Origin: Nitrococcus mobilis Nb-231
GTDB lineage: Bacteria; Pseudomonadota; Gammaproteobacteria; Nitrococcales; Nitrococcaceae
DNA: 64,000 nucleotides
Direction: 5' to 3'
Assembly (NCBI RefSeq): GCF_000153205.1
Contig: NZ_CH672427.1
Span: forward strand, 2,753,006-2,817,005
Numbering within the stretch: the first letter of the stretch is position 1; each line of letters opens with the position of its first letter. This document shows, in pieces, positions 47,277 through 56,668 of this stretch. Below the pieces are notes generated by a model. That model did no database searches. It was not told the DNA's origin and saw nothing but the letters and a program-made list of their open reading frames with translations. Both the position numbers and the translations under genes were made by a program.

Positions 47277-49280
47277 TCAAGCCAGCAAGGGTGCGATGAC
47301 TAGACTTATGATGGCCATGACATTGATCAGAATATTCATGGAAGGACCCGAAGTATCCTTGAAAGGGTCGCCCACGGTGTCACCCACAACGGTGGCTCGG
47401 TGTACTTCGGAGCCCTTGCCGCCGTAGTTGCCTTTCTCCACGTATTTTTTGGCGTTGTCCCAGGCGCCTCCGGCGTTGGCCATGGTAAGCGCCAAGAGCA
47501 CCGCTCCGAGCAGAGCCCCACCCAGCATGCCGCCAAGCGCCTCTGGCCCAATAAGAAAGCCAACCGCGGGCGGGGCGATTATGGCCAGAGCGCCGGGCAG
47601 TATCATTTTCTTTAAGGCCGCGGTCGTGGCGATGTCGACGCAGCGTGCTGTATCGGGTTCAGCCTTGCCCTCCAGCAGGCCGTGTATCTCGCGGAATTGG
47701 CGGCGGATCTCGTGAATCATGGCAAAGGCGGCGTCGCCCACCGCGGTCATCGTGATGGCAGCCACCAGAAACGGGAAGACGCCACCAAGGAACAATCCCA
47801 CTAGTACCTCAGGGGCTCCTAGGAAGATGGTAAATTCCGGCATGTGATGCCGGATGGTTTGCACGTAGGCGGTAATGATCGCCAGAGCGGCAAGGGCCGC
47901 CGCGCTGATGGCGAATCCCTTGCCGATGGCGGCGGTTGTGTTGCCGAGCTCATCGAGCGAGTCGGTGATGCGCCGCGTCTGCGGGCCGAGCTCGGCCATT
48001 TCGGCAATACCGCCAGCGTTGTCGGCGACCGGCCCATAGGCGTCGATGGCCATGGTGATACCCACCGTCGCCAACATCCCTACCGCGGCGATGCCGACCC
48101 CATAAAGGCCGATTAAAGCGCTGGAGACGCCGATGATGGCGCAAATAGTGAGCATCGGTATCGCCACCGACTCCATGCCGACCGCCAGCCCTTTGATCAT
48201 GACGGTCGCCGCGCCGGTCTCCCCGGACCGGGCGATGCTGAGCACCGGCCGTCCTGCCGTGTAGTACTCGGTGACGAGCCCGACGACAATGCCCCCGGCT
48301 GCGCCGAATAACACGGCCCACCAAGCGTGGTCAGTAATACCCAATGCGGTCACGATGAAATAAGCCACACCAATGAACAACACCGATGCGCCGATGGTTC
48401 CGGTTCGCAGCGCCCGTTCCGGCGTCTGAGTGGAAAACAGGCGCACCAGTATGATGCCAAGCAGCGAACAGATCAGCCCCGCTGAGGCCAGCGCCAGTGG
48501 CAGGAACATGAGCGTATCGCGCGCCCCCAGTCCCGAGACAACTGCAGCCGGCAAGGTGGCGGCCATGGCGATCGTGGCGATCATCGCCCCACAATAAGAC
48601 TCGAAGATATCCGAGCCCATACCCGCCACATCGCCCACGTTGTCGCCCACATTATCGGCGATCACGCCGGGGTTGCGGGGGTCATCCTCAGGGATGCCGG
48701 CTTCAAGCTTGCCCACCAGGTCAGCGCCGACGTCTGCGCTTTTAGTAAAGATGCCGCCGCCGACACGTGAGAACAGGGCCACTGTTGACGCGCCCATTCC
48801 GAAGCCATGGATATTATGCGCCGTGGCGGGATCGCCGCCGTAGAAGAGAAACAGCAAGCCAAGGCCGAGCAGGCCCAATGAGGCCACCGCCAGTCCCATG
48901 ATGGAACCACCGAAGAATGCAATGGTGAGGGCCGCGGCTGCACCTTGAGTATGCGCGGCCGTCGTCGTGCGATAATTAGCTTTGGTTGCCGTGTACATGC
49001 CGATCAGCCCGGCTCCCGCGGACGCTAAGGCACCAATGAGATACGCGGTGGCGGTCTGCCAGCCGAGGAAGATCCAGAGCAGCACAGTGAGCGCCAATGC
49101 GACGTAGCCGAGGATGGTGTACTCGCGTCGCATGAAAACCATCGCGCCGAGATGGATTTTCTCGCCGATGGCGACGACGCGCTCCGAGCCCGCTGGGTAG
49201 CGCAGGATTGCGCCGTAGATCAGCAGTGCCGCCGCAAGACCCAGTAGGCCTAACACAGGCGGCAAATAAACGATCGACAT
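47277..49280 (-). CDS. hppA: Membrane-bound ion-translocating pyrophosphatase
   Basis: 667-residue polytopic (about 16 helices) enzyme that couples PPi hydrolysis to H+ (or Na+) export. The PPi site '[20 protein letters not shown]' and '[20 protein letters not shown]', and the C-terminal '[17 protein letters not shown]' and '[20 protein letters not shown]' are intact. The residue that sets potassium dependence is Ala in '[13 protein letters not shown]' (potassium-independent forms have Lys), so the enzyme is predicted K+-dependent; the pumped ion cannot be decided here. ATG after GGGAGG. Divergent from ppa. Confidence 0.95.
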   Translation of the reverse strand: MSIVYLPPVLGLLGLAAALLIYGAILRYPAGSERVVAIGEKIHLGAMVFMRREYTILGYVALALTVLLWIFLGWQTATAYLIGALASAGAGLIGMYTATKANYRTTTAAHTQGAAAALTIAFFGGSIMGLAVASLGLLGLGLLFLFYGGDPATAHNIHGFGMGASTVALFSRVGGGIFTKSADVGADLVGKLEAGIPEDDPRNPGVIADNVGDNVGDVAGMGSDIFESYCGAMIATIAMAATLPAAVVSGLGARDTLMFLPLALASAGLICSLLGIILVRLFSTQTPERALRTGTIGASVLFIGVAYFIVTALGITDHAWWAVLFGAAGGIVVGLVTEYYTAGRPVLSIARSGETGAATVMIKGLAVGMESVAIPMLTICAIIGVSSALIGLYGVGIAAVGMLATVGITMAIDAYGPVADNAGGIAEMAELGPQTRRITDSLDELGNTTAAIGKGFAISAAALAALAIITAYVQTIRHHMPEFTIFLGAPEVLVGLFLGGVFPFLVAAITMTAVGDAAFAMIHEIRRQFREIHGLLEGKAEPDTARCVDIATTAALKKMILPGALAIIAPPAVGFLIGPEALGGMLGGALLGAVLLALTMANAGGAWDNAKKYVEKGNYGGKGSEVHRATVVGDTVGDPFKDTSGPSMNILINVMAIISLVIAPLLA

Positions 49281-49370
49281 GGTGATACGCCTCCCATTTT
49301 TCGGCCAATCGCGCTATGCGATGGCGATGTTATTCTGCGTTGCGGCGCAATATGGCGCCTACTTTTGTTT

Positions 49371-49376
49371 TATAAT
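49371..49376 (+). promoter_or_regulatory. Consensus -10 element upstream of ppa
   Basis: A perfect TATAAT lies 171 bases upstream of the ppa start in the hppA-ppa divergent region. No good -35 is found at 16-18 bases, so the call rests on the -10 alone. Confidence 0.35.
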
Positions 49377-49546
49377 CGCGGCGACTTTGCCAGAAAACAG
49401 GGGGCCATTGCACGTCTCGGCAAGGATGCGCTTCGCTAGGTGTCTGCTTGCCACAGGATTGGGGCGTCGATGGCAGTCGTTGTCCGCCTTTGCGGCACGC
49501 ACCCCTTACTCCGAGCTGTAGCTTTTTTGTGAGGTAGTGAAAACCT

Positions 49547-50095
49547 ATGATCTCCAATACGATCACTTCGGGCCGTAATGTGCCGGAGGAGATCAACGTT
49601 GCAATCGAGATTCCCTATCACGGGGATCCGGTAAAGTACGAAGTCGACAAAGAAACCGGTATGATGACGGTGGACCGCTTCATGGCCACCGCTATGTATT
49701 ACCCTTGTAACTATGGCTATATTCCGCATACTTTGTGCGATGACGGTGACCCGGTCGATGTGCTGGTGGTAACCCCGGTTCCCCTGATAAGCGGTGTTGT
49801 GGTGCGTTGCCGGCCGGTCGGGGTATTGGTGATGACCGATGAGGCAGGGCTCGACAGCAAGTTGCTGGCCGTTCCGGCCCAAAAGCTGACCACGATGTAC
49901 GATCGGGTCCGCGAGCCTTCGGATTTGCCACGAGAGTTGCTCGATCAGATCAGTCATTTCTTTGCGCACTATAAGGATCTCGAGTCCGGCAAGTGGGTGA
50001 AGATAGAGGGCTGGTATGATGCAGAGGCCGCTCGCAAGGAAATCCTGGATGCAGTTGCGCGCTATAAGGATGCTCGCGTCAAGCCCAATTTCTGA
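49547..50095 (+). CDS. ppa: Soluble inorganic pyrophosphatase
   Basis: 182-residue family I enzyme hydrolysing PPi. The substrate/metal signatures '[19 protein letters not shown]', '[25 protein letters not shown]' and '[20 protein letters not shown]' are intact. Size matches the E. coli enzyme. Placing it divergently from the membrane PPase gives the cell a choice between wasting PPi and conserving its energy. GAGGTAG precedes the ATG. Confidence 0.96.
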   Translation: MISNTITSGRNVPEEINVAIEIPYHGDPVKYEVDKETGMMTVDRFMATAMYYPCNYGYIPHTLCDDGDPVDVLVVTPVPLISGVVVRCRPVGVLVMTDEAGLDSKLLAVPAQKLTTMYDRVREPSDLPRELLDQISHFFAHYKDLESGKWVKIEGWYDAEAARKEILDAVARYKDARVKPNF

Positions 50096-50272
50096 GTGGC
50101 TTAATTTTGTGTGCCGGCGTTGCGGTGCCAGACCGTTGTCAGTCGTCTTGGGCTGGCGTGCTCGGCGTGTTGGCGAGCGGGTACACCGGCAGCTATTTGG
50201 CCAGACTGGCGTTGGTGCGAGATATGATTGGAGCGCGTTTATCCAGCCAATGCTCCGGAGCAGATAGCGCTT

Positions 50273-50848
50273 ATGGTCAAACTGACGAAGATCTATACGC
50301 GTACCGGGGATCGCGGTGAGACCGCGTTGGGTAACGGCCAGCGCGTGGCCAAGCATCAGCCTCGGGTGGTCGCTTACGGCAGCGTGGATGAGACCAATGC
50401 GGTCGTTGGGGTGGCTCGACTCTATGTCGCCGGCGAGTTGGAAGCCAGCTTGCTAAGGATACAAAACGACCTGTTTGATGTGGGGGCGGACCTATGTATG
50501 CCGGAGGCGGAACCGCCTAAGCGGCAAGCGCTTAGGGTGCGCGCGGAGCAGGTTGCTTGGCTGGAAAACGAGATCGATCGACTGAATGCTTCGCTGGAGG
50601 TTCTGCGCTCGTTCATTCTCCCCGGTGGCACGGTAGCCAGTGCCCACCTTCACCATGCACGCACAGTGGCACGGCGCGCCGAGCGGGATGTCGTGGCATT
50701 AATGGACGAGGAGGTGATCAACCCGGTGGTGTTGCGCTACCTCAACCGGCTCTCCGATTTCCTATTTGTGGCGGGGCGTACGGCGAACGCCGCCGCAGAT
50801 GGCGACATATTGTGGGCTCCCGGTAAATACCGCAACGATGCTGGGTAA
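50273..50848 (+). CDS. Cob(I)alamin adenosyltransferase, PduO type
   Basis: 191-residue ATP:corrinoid adenosyltransferase making adenosylcobalamin. 'KIYTRTGDRGETALGNGQRV' (ATP loop), 'RVVAYGSVDETNAVVGVARL', 'HHARTVARRAERDVVAL' and 'VVLRYLNRLSDFLFVAGR' are the PduO-type signatures. The ATG at 50273 is chosen (15 upstream codons unrelated), GGAG 12 bases before. No other cobalamin genes in the window. Confidence 0.93.
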   Translation: MVKLTKIYTRTGDRGETALGNGQRVAKHQPRVVAYGSVDETNAVVGVARLYVAGELEASLLRIQNDLFDVGADLCMPEAEPPKRQALRVRAEQVAWLENEIDRLNASLEVLRSFILPGGTVASAHLHHARTVARRAERDVVALMDEEVINPVVLRYLNRLSDFLFVAGRTANAAADGDILWAPGKYRNDAG

Positions 50849-50902
50849 TTCTCATATTGTCTTCGCGGCCGGCGGGCTCGGCGCCTCGGGACTCCCTTGC
50901 CG

Positions 50903-50930
50903 TTGACAATGAGTGTAAAATTTATATTGT
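50903..50930 (+). promoter_or_regulatory. Sigma-70-type promoter
   Basis: Perfect -35 TTGACA (50903-50908), 16-base spacer, -10 TATTGT (50925-50930, 4 of 6). Predicted start near 50937, which is 67 bases upstream of the chosen start of the next gene; the surrounding bases are AT-rich. Confidence 0.6.
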
Positions 50931-51003
50931 AGTAAAGCTTTGCGGCTGCAATCTCCAAATTTTTGACGCCCAAGTGGGCAGAGTCAGTGGCAAGAGGCTT
51001 CCC

Positions 51004-51333
51004 GTGGTACGTGCTGTCACCCTAGAAGAGTTCGCCGAGCATAGTCAGGCTTTTCAGGACACCGCAGGAGTGAGTACCAACAACCGCTCGCTCGGCTTCG
51101 TGCCGGCCTTTCTGGATACCTGTACGGACATCGTATACATTTCTCGGAACGCGAATGGAACGCTCTCGCCTTGTCATTGCCTGGACGGTTTGCCGGATGC
51201 GCTCGTTACGCGCCGTGATAGCGCAGGTCATGCGCTGGCAGTAAAAGTATCCGTAATCGCAGGCTTCGAGCGCGGCGGTTGCTTTTTCACGCGTGAACAA
51301 GCGGCTCTTTTCGCTGCGACAGAAGAGCTCTGA
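51004..51333 (+). CDS. Conserved protein of unknown function
   Basis: 109 residues from a GTG at 51004 that follows AAGAGG; a GTG at 50974 is an alternative. The reading frame is open further upstream but would run through the promoter described above. The core 'SLGFVPAFLDTCTDIVYISR', 'GTLSPCHCLDGLPDALVT' and 'IAGFERGGCFFTREQAA' looks like a compact beta-rich fold that I associate with unnamed conserved proteobacterial proteins ('GFVPAFLD...DGLPD...GFxRxGxFYTREQA'). Four cysteines, no clear metal motif. Function unknown. Followed 63 bases later by prmA. Confidence 0.65.
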   Translation: MVRAVTLEEFAEHSQAFQDTAGVSTNNRSLGFVPAFLDTCTDIVYISRNANGTLSPCHCLDGLPDALVTRRDSAGHALAVKVSVIAGFERGGCFFTREQAALFAATEEL

Positions 51334-51396
51334 AAGGCCAGTCTTACACTCCTTCCAGCTTGGCTTGTCTCTCGCATGCAGTAGTATACCCGTGGT

Positions 51397-52320
51397 ATGG
51401 ATTGGACGCAGATCGCCTTCGATTTGGAAGCCGACGCATGCCCTCGGGTCGAGAGCATGCTTGGGCGATCGGACGTGTTGGCCATCACTTACTTGGACCC
51501 TGGCGGACGGCCGGTGCTGGAGCCAGAGGCCGGGGATCCCGTATTATGGCCACAAGTCCGCATCGTGGCCTTGTTGGAAGGGCCGGCGGCTATTGGACCC
51601 ATCTGGGCTCAGCTCTGCGCCCATTTGGGCCGTGAACCACCAGGATGGTCCGTAGAGACCGTCGAAGACCGGCCTTGGGAGCGGGTGTGGTTGGACGAGT
51701 GTGTGCCGCTGCGCTTCGGTGACTGGCTCTGGGTGGTCCCAGCTGGGCTGGAAGCTCCCGTTCCTGAAGCAGTGAACGTCAGGCTCGATCCAGGTTTGGC
51801 ATTCGGCAGCGGTACTCATCCGAGCACCGCGCTGTGTCTGGAGTGGTTGGCCGAATTTCGGCCGTGCGGCCGCTCGATTGTAGACTATGGTTGTGGCTCC
51901 GGTATTCTGGCGGTGGCTGCGTTGTGTCTGGGTGCCCGTATCGCCTATGGGGTGGACACCGATGCCCAGGCGTTGCTGGCGAGTCGTGACAATGCTGAGC
52001 GCAACGGTGTCTCAAGCCGACTGCGGCTACTCGCTGCGGACGGTGCGGCACCGCCCGCTGTGGATTTGGTGATGGCCAATATACTGGCGCGGATACTTTG
52101 TAGCCTTGCCTCTGAACTAGCTCGGCTCACGCGTCCCGGTGGCACCCTGGTTCTTGCGGGAATCTTGCAGGATCAGGTCGATACGGTAGCGGAAGCCTTC
52201 GGCGGTGCTTTCAGGTTTGAGTCCCCTCGAATTCGAGACGGCTGGGTTTGTCTGATCGGGCGGCGCCAAGGCGGGCTCGGCTGTGAGTCACCGTCTGGTG
52301 TCGGGTTCGATGCGCTTTAA
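51397..52320 (+). CDS. prmA: Ribosomal protein L11 methyltransferase
   Basis: 307-residue SAM-dependent enzyme trimethylating L11 lysines. The N-terminal substrate domain (1-~105), 'LDPGLAFGSGTHPSTALCLEWL', SAM motif 'IVDYGCGSGILAVAALCLGA', 'VDTDAQALLASRDNAERNGV' and 'DLVMANILARILCSLA' agree with PrmA. No obvious ribosome binding site precedes the ATG. fis follows, and the dusB gene that sits between them in E. coli is missing. Confidence 0.94.
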   Translation: MDWTQIAFDLEADACPRVESMLGRSDVLAITYLDPGGRPVLEPEAGDPVLWPQVRIVALLEGPAAIGPIWAQLCAHLGREPPGWSVETVEDRPWERVWLDECVPLRFGDWLWVVPAGLEAPVPEAVNVRLDPGLAFGSGTHPSTALCLEWLAEFRPCGRSIVDYGCGSGILAVAALCLGARIAYGVDTDAQALLASRDNAERNGVSSRLRLLAADGAAPPAVDLVMANILARILCSLASELARLTRPGGTLVLAGILQDQVDTVAEAFGGAFRFESPRIRDGWVCLIGRRQGGLGCESPSGVGFDAL

Positions 52321-52371
52321 CCCCAAAGGAATTGTGTTTATCATCGATCCTCCTTAGCGGGAGCATAAACC

Positions 52372-52415
52372 GCCTGCGGCACGTATGGCCGGATATCGGC
52401 CAGGCTTCATTTTTT
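52372..52415 (+). terminator. Attenuator-like hairpin between prmA and fis
   Basis: Nested arms GCCTG (52372-52376) with CAGGC (52401-52405), and TGGCCG (52386-52391) with CGGCCA (52397-52402) can form alternative hairpins, followed by TTCA and six T residues (52410-52415). The alternatives share bases, so both cannot form fully at once. It may reduce read-through into fis. Confidence 0.35.
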
Positions 52416-52464
52416 CGCCTTGGTCCATAAACCCATCAACAATAAACCGGTTGTAGTTTGCGGG

Positions 52465-52767
52465 ATGGTGAAGCAAGCCACAGTTGCTGGCGCCCGAGAG
52501 GAGCGTCAACCTGAAGGGGGCGTTGGGCTCGAAGGAGCGTGGCCTATCCGAGCCTGCGTTCGTGAGGCGCTGGAGGGTTATTTTCGCCGGCTCGAGGATT
52601 GTGAATGCAGTGGCCTCTACAAGATGGTGCTTACCGAGGTCGAGATCCCGCTTCTTCAAGCAGTGATGCGGGTTTGCTCAGGCAATCTGACGAAGGCTGC
52701 ACAAATGTTGGGCATCAATCGCAGCACATTGCGCAAAAAACTCCAATACTACGGGCTTGAGCATTAA
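52465..52767 (+). CDS. fis: DNA-binding protein Fis
   Basis: 100-residue nucleoid protein. The C-terminal helix-turn-helix 'GNLTKAAQMLGINRSTLRKK' is nearly that of E. coli Fis, as is 'LEGYFRRLEDCECSGLYKMV' in the core dimer region. ATG 52465 chosen over an upstream GTG at 52420. Lies in prmA-fis-purH-purD, an order shared with Pseudomonas and relatives. Confidence 0.93.
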   Translation: MVKQATVAGAREERQPEGGVGLEGAWPIRACVREALEGYFRRLEDCECSGLYKMVLTEVEIPLLQAVMRVCSGNLTKAAQMLGINRSTLRKKLQYYGLEH

Positions 52768-52873
52768 CCCTATGCAGCGCTCAGCGCGACGCCCCATCAT
52801 TGCATGACTATACGACTACCAGAGTTCAGCTAGCAAAATCAGCGAGCTAGCAGTCAGCCAGGAATTCACGAAT

Positions 52874-54457
52874 ATGACAGTAGTTCCTCCGCTCCGCTCG
52901 GTGCGACGAGCGCTTATCAGCGTTTCCGACAAGACCGGCGTGGTCGATTTCGCGAACGCGCTGGTCGAGCGTGGGGTAGAGATACTTTCCACAGGCGGTA
53001 CGGCCCGATTGTTGAGTGAATCGGAGTTGCCGGTCGTAGAGGTCTCCGCCTACACCGGTTTTCCCGAAATCATGGATGGGCGGGTGAAGACGCTGCATCC
53101 GAAGGTGCATGCGGCTTTGCTTAGGCGTCCCGGGGTGGATGATGCGCTCATGGAGGCGCATGAAATCCGGCCGATCGATCTGTTGGTGGTTAATTTATAC
53201 CCGTTTGAGGCGGTGGTAGCCCAAACCGATTGTTCTATGGAAGAGGCTCTTGCGAACATCGATATCGGTGGGGTTGCTATGCTGCGTGCCGCAGCGAAGA
53301 ATTACGCCGCCGTAGCTGCGGTGACGGCTGCCGCCGATTATCCCCAAGTGCTCAAGGAGCTGGACGAGCAGGGCGGGCTGACTCAAGTTACCCGCAGGAG
53401 ACTGGCGGCATCGGCTTTTGCGCAGACCGCGCACTACGATACCGCCATAGCCCAGTATTTCATGGCCCGTATTGCGGATGACGGGTCAGACGAGCTCCCG
53501 CAGACGCTTAGCCTACAGCTCAATAGAACTCATACCTTGCGCTATGGGGAGAATCCTCATCAGAGAGCCGCTTTTTTTCAGTCGCCGGGGGTACGTGAGC
53601 GCTCAGTGGCAAGCGCTGCACAGCTGCAGGGCAAGAGACTTTCCTTCAACAATATCGTAGATACGGACACTGCGCTGACCTGTGCCCGTGAGTTCGAACA
53701 ACCGGCCTGTGTCATCGTTAAACACGCCAATCCCTGTGGGGTGGCCGTAGCGGGCTCACTGCTCGAGGCGTATGGTCAGGCCTATCAGACGGACCCTACC
53801 TCGGCGTTTGGCGGGATCATCGCTGTCAACCGCCCGTTGGATGCCGCGACCGCCGCCGCGATCGTCGGGTGTCAGTTTGTAGAAGTAATTATCGCGCCGA
53901 GTGTCTTAGATGAGGCCTTGGTTCACACCGCGGTCCGGAAAAACATACGGGTGTTGGCTTATGGACCGTGGAATGACGAATCGGAACTTGGCTATGATTT
54001 CAAGCGTGTGCGTGGCGGATTTTTGGTTCAGGAGTGTGACAGCGTGCTTCTCCCGCCCGGTGACGGACTGCGCCCGGTTGGTCGGCGTCACCCCAGCACG
54101 AGCGAACTCGAGGATTTATTGTTTGCCTGGAAGGTCGCCAAGTTCGTTAAATCCAACGCCATCGTCTATGCTCGGGATGGTCGAACGCTGGGTATCGGCG
54201 CTGGGCAGATGAGCCGTATTGACAGCGCCCGAATCGGCGCTCGCAAGGCGGCGGATGTTGGCCTCGGCCTTGCTGGCAGTGTGCTCGCCTCGGATGCGTT
54301 CTTTCCCTTTCGAGACGCTGTTGACCACGCAGCGACAGCCGGGGTCAAAGCTATCATCCAGCCTGGGGGTTCGGTGCGTGACGAAGAAGTCATCGCCGCA
54401 GCGGACGAACATGGAATGGCTATGGTATTTGCCGGCATGCGGCATTTTCGGCACTGA
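52874..54457 (+). CDS. purH: Bifunctional AICAR formyltransferase/IMP cyclohydrolase
   Basis: 527-residue enzyme for the last two steps of IMP synthesis. The N-terminal MGS-like cyclohydrolase domain carries '[20 protein letters not shown]', '[11 protein letters not shown]' and '[13 protein letters not shown]'; the C-terminal formyltransferase has '[14 protein letters not shown]', '[14 protein letters not shown]' and '[19 protein letters not shown]'. Length matches E. coli PurH (529). purD follows 80 bases later. Confidence 0.96.
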   Translation: MTVVPPLRSVRRALISVSDKTGVVDFANALVERGVEILSTGGTARLLSESELPVVEVSAYTGFPEIMDGRVKTLHPKVHAALLRRPGVDDALMEAHEIRPIDLLVVNLYPFEAVVAQTDCSMEEALANIDIGGVAMLRAAAKNYAAVAAVTAAADYPQVLKELDEQGGLTQVTRRRLAASAFAQTAHYDTAIAQYFMARIADDGSDELPQTLSLQLNRTHTLRYGENPHQRAAFFQSPGVRERSVASAAQLQGKRLSFNNIVDTDTALTCAREFEQPACVIVKHANPCGVAVAGSLLEAYGQAYQTDPTSAFGGIIAVNRPLDAATAAAIVGCQFVEVIIAPSVLDEALVHTAVRKNIRVLAYGPWNDESELGYDFKRVRGGFLVQECDSVLLPPGDGLRPVGRRHPSTSELEDLLFAWKVAKFVKSNAIVYARDGRTLGIGAGQMSRIDSARIGARKAADVGLGLAGSVLASDAFFPFRDAVDHAATAGVKAIIQPGGSVRDEEVIAAADEHGMAMVFAGMRHFRH

Positions 54458-54537
54458 CCATCCAGCGCCCCTAACATACGGATGCAGTGGCCCGGATAGG
54501 CGTTTTCGTATTCCACCCGTACAGTGGGAGCAAAGCC

Positions 54538-55836
54538 ATGAAGGCTCTGGTCATAGGCAGTGGCGGGCGTGAGCATGCGCTCGCGTGGGCGGCGGCGCGC
54601 TCGGCCAATGTCGAGATCGTCTATGTCGCTCCAGGTAACGCCGGGACTCAGCGTGAGCCGAAAGTGCAAAATGTCGGTCTCGGGGCCGACGATGTGCCGG
54701 CGTTGGTGGATTTCGCGCGCCAATATGAAATCGATCTGACCATAGTCGGCCCCGAAGTACCGTTGATGATGGGGATGGTCGATGCCTTCGACGAGGCGGG
54801 CTTGCGCTGCTTCGGCCCCAGCCGGCGCGCGGCCGAGCTTGAGGGTTCAAAGGCCTTTTGTAAGGATTTTCTTATCCGCCATGGCATACCGACCGCCGAA
54901 CATCGGGTCTTTACGGACCCGGATGCAGCTCGTGATTACATACGCGAGCGGGGCGCACCGATCGTGGTGAAAGTGGACGGCCTGGCCGCCGGCAAAGGTG
55001 TGACGGTCGCCATGAATTTGGATGAGGCCCTGCGGGCCGTGGAAGCAGCGCTTGTCGACAAGGCTTTTGGTGCTGCTGGTGAGCGCATCGTAGTGGAAGA
55101 GTACTTGGAGGGGGAGGAGGCAAGCTTCATGGTCCTGGTCGACGGCGAGCAGGCGTTGCCGTTGGCTTCGAGCCAGGACCATAAAGCCCGTGACGATGGG
55201 GAAAAGGGACCCAACACCGGCGGTATGGGGGCCTATTCGCCGGCTTCAGTGGTAACTGCGTCGTGCCATGAGCGGATCATGGATGAAGTCATTCGACCCA
55301 CGATCACCGGCTTGGCCAAGGAGGGGCGGCGGTATGTCGGTTTTCTTTACGCAGGTCTTATGATCGCACCGGGGGGCTCACTCAAAGTGCTCGAGTTCAA
55401 TGTGCGCTTGGGCGACCCTGAGGCTCAAACTGTTCTGATGCGGCTTAAATCCGACTTGATCCAACTGTGTGATGCCGCGCTCGCCGGTCGGTTGAGCACA
55501 TTGGCGGCCGATTGGGATCCGCGCGCCGGCCTTGCTGTGGTGATGGCATCCGGCGGTTATCCGGATGGCTACAGCAAAGGACACATTCTCACCGGGTTAC
55601 CCGTTATCGAGCAGGCGAACTGCAAGGTCTTCCATGCCGGCACGGCCTTCGATGAGTACGACAACATCATCAATGTGGGTGGTCGGGTGCTCACGGTGTG
55701 CGCGCTCGGGGAGACGGTGGCGCTAGCCCAGGCCAAGGCTTACGAATTAGTGCGAAATATCCATTGGGATGGCGTTTATTATCGCAACGATATCGGCTAT
55801 CGGGCGGTGGCGCGGGAGCGGGGAGAAGTATCCTAG
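54538..55836 (+). CDS. purD: Phosphoribosylamine-glycine ligase
   Basis: 432-residue ATP-grasp ligase forming GAR. '[18 protein letters not shown]' at the N-terminus, '[18 protein letters not shown]', '[20 protein letters not shown]', '[22 protein letters not shown]'-type loop and '[18 protein letters not shown]' are diagnostic. ATG 54538 is selected since the conserved N-terminus begins there; upstream codons are unrelated. Confidence 0.95.
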   Translation: MKALVIGSGGREHALAWAAARSANVEIVYVAPGNAGTQREPKVQNVGLGADDVPALVDFARQYEIDLTIVGPEVPLMMGMVDAFDEAGLRCFGPSRRAAELEGSKAFCKDFLIRHGIPTAEHRVFTDPDAARDYIRERGAPIVVKVDGLAAGKGVTVAMNLDEALRAVEAALVDKAFGAAGERIVVEEYLEGEEASFMVLVDGEQALPLASSQDHKARDDGEKGPNTGGMGAYSPASVVTASCHERIMDEVIRPTITGLAKEGRRYVGFLYAGLMIAPGGSLKVLEFNVRLGDPEAQTVLMRLKSDLIQLCDAALAGRLSTLAADWDPRAGLAVVMASGGYPDGYSKGHILTGLPVIEQANCKVFHAGTAFDEYDNIINVGGRVLTVCALGETVALAQAKAYELVRNIHWDGVYYRNDIGYRAVARERGEVS

Positions 55837-56011
55837 CCGCAGTGCCCAGTTCGAAGCGATGGTATGTTAGAGCAACGTCATCGTTGGCGGGCAGGGATCC
55901 AGATTCGTACCGTAATTCGTGATGGGCGATTTTCCGGCCTGCCGGGGCGGGCATTTTGCACATTTTCCGGTAATCCTAGTTGCTCACTCCTCCCGTTTAG
56001 GACATCTTAAT

Positions 56012-56070
56012 TCAAGCTCAAGCTCAAGCTCAAGCTCAAGCTCAAGCTCAAGCTCAAGCTCAAGCTCAAG
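56012..56070. repeat. TCAAGC hexanucleotide tandem array (9.8 copies)
   Basis: 59 bases of uninterrupted TCAAGC repeats (nine full units plus TCAAG) end 28 bases upstream of the lemA start, immediately before its ribosome binding site region. Read in the lemA frame it encodes a run of serines. Unit length is a multiple of three, so copy-number change would not shift a frame but would alter promoter or leader spacing, or the length of a serine tract if an upstream start is used. Confidence 0.97.
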
Positions 56071-56098
56071 GACAATCGGCTCAAGGAGGGGCAGTCGA

Positions 56099-56662
56099 AT
56101 GAATCTTACCATGCTCGTAGTGCTGGGCGTCATTGCGGCCACAAGCGTCGGGATGATCGTTTTGTATAACCGCTTGGTTCGGTTGCGCAATCAGGTTAAA
56201 AACGCCTGGCGCCAAATTGATGTGCAGCTCAAACGCCGCCATGACCTGATTCCCAATCTGGTTGAGGTGGTAAAAGATTACATGAGCTACGAGCAGGAGA
56301 CACTGCGGCAAGTCATAGCGGCACGCAATCGGGCCGTTGCTGTGGAGGGGCAGGGTTTTGAGGCGGCAATGGCTGCGGAGCAAGGACTCAGCGGCGCATT
56401 AGGCCGTCTATTTGCGTTGATGGAGAATTACCCGGACCTCAAGGCCAACAATAATGTGACCGATCTGATGGAGGAACTCTCCAGCACGGAAAATCGAATC
56501 GCATTTGCCCGTCAATTTTATAACGACAGTGTGATGACAAAGAACAATGCGATCGAAAGCTTTCCTTCCAATATGATCGCTAATTTATTTAATTTTCGTC
56601 ATGGACGCTACTTTGAAATCGACACCGCCGCGCGGGAAACACCCCGGGTCGATCTGCGCTGA
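56099..56662 (+). CDS. lemA: LemA-family protein
   Basis: 187-residue protein with one N-terminal membrane helix (3-22) and an antiparallel helical domain. Signature: 'YNRLVRLRNQVKNAWRQIDV' and 'QLKRRHDLIPNLVEVVKDYM', then 'SSTENRIAFARQFYNDSV' and 'NLFNFRHGRYFE'. LemA proteins are often paired with HtpX- or TPM-type partners, as here. The ATG at 56099 follows AGGAGGGG; an in-frame start at 55919 would add 60 residues including about 19 serines from the repeat array, which I consider less likely. The protease gene begins 6 bases after the stop. Confidence 0.93.
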   Translation: MNLTMLVVLGVIAATSVGMIVLYNRLVRLRNQVKNAWRQIDVQLKRRHDLIPNLVEVVKDYMSYEQETLRQVIAARNRAVAVEGQGFEAAMAAEQGLSGALGRLFALMENYPDLKANNNVTDLMEELSSTENRIAFARQFYNDSVMTKNNAIESFPSNMIANLFNFRHGRYFEIDTAARETPRVDLR

Positions 56663-56668
56663 AGCGGC

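Noticed and set aside
56012..56070. CRISPR-like array
   Set aside because: Six-base units without spacers: a simple tandem repeat, not CRISPR.
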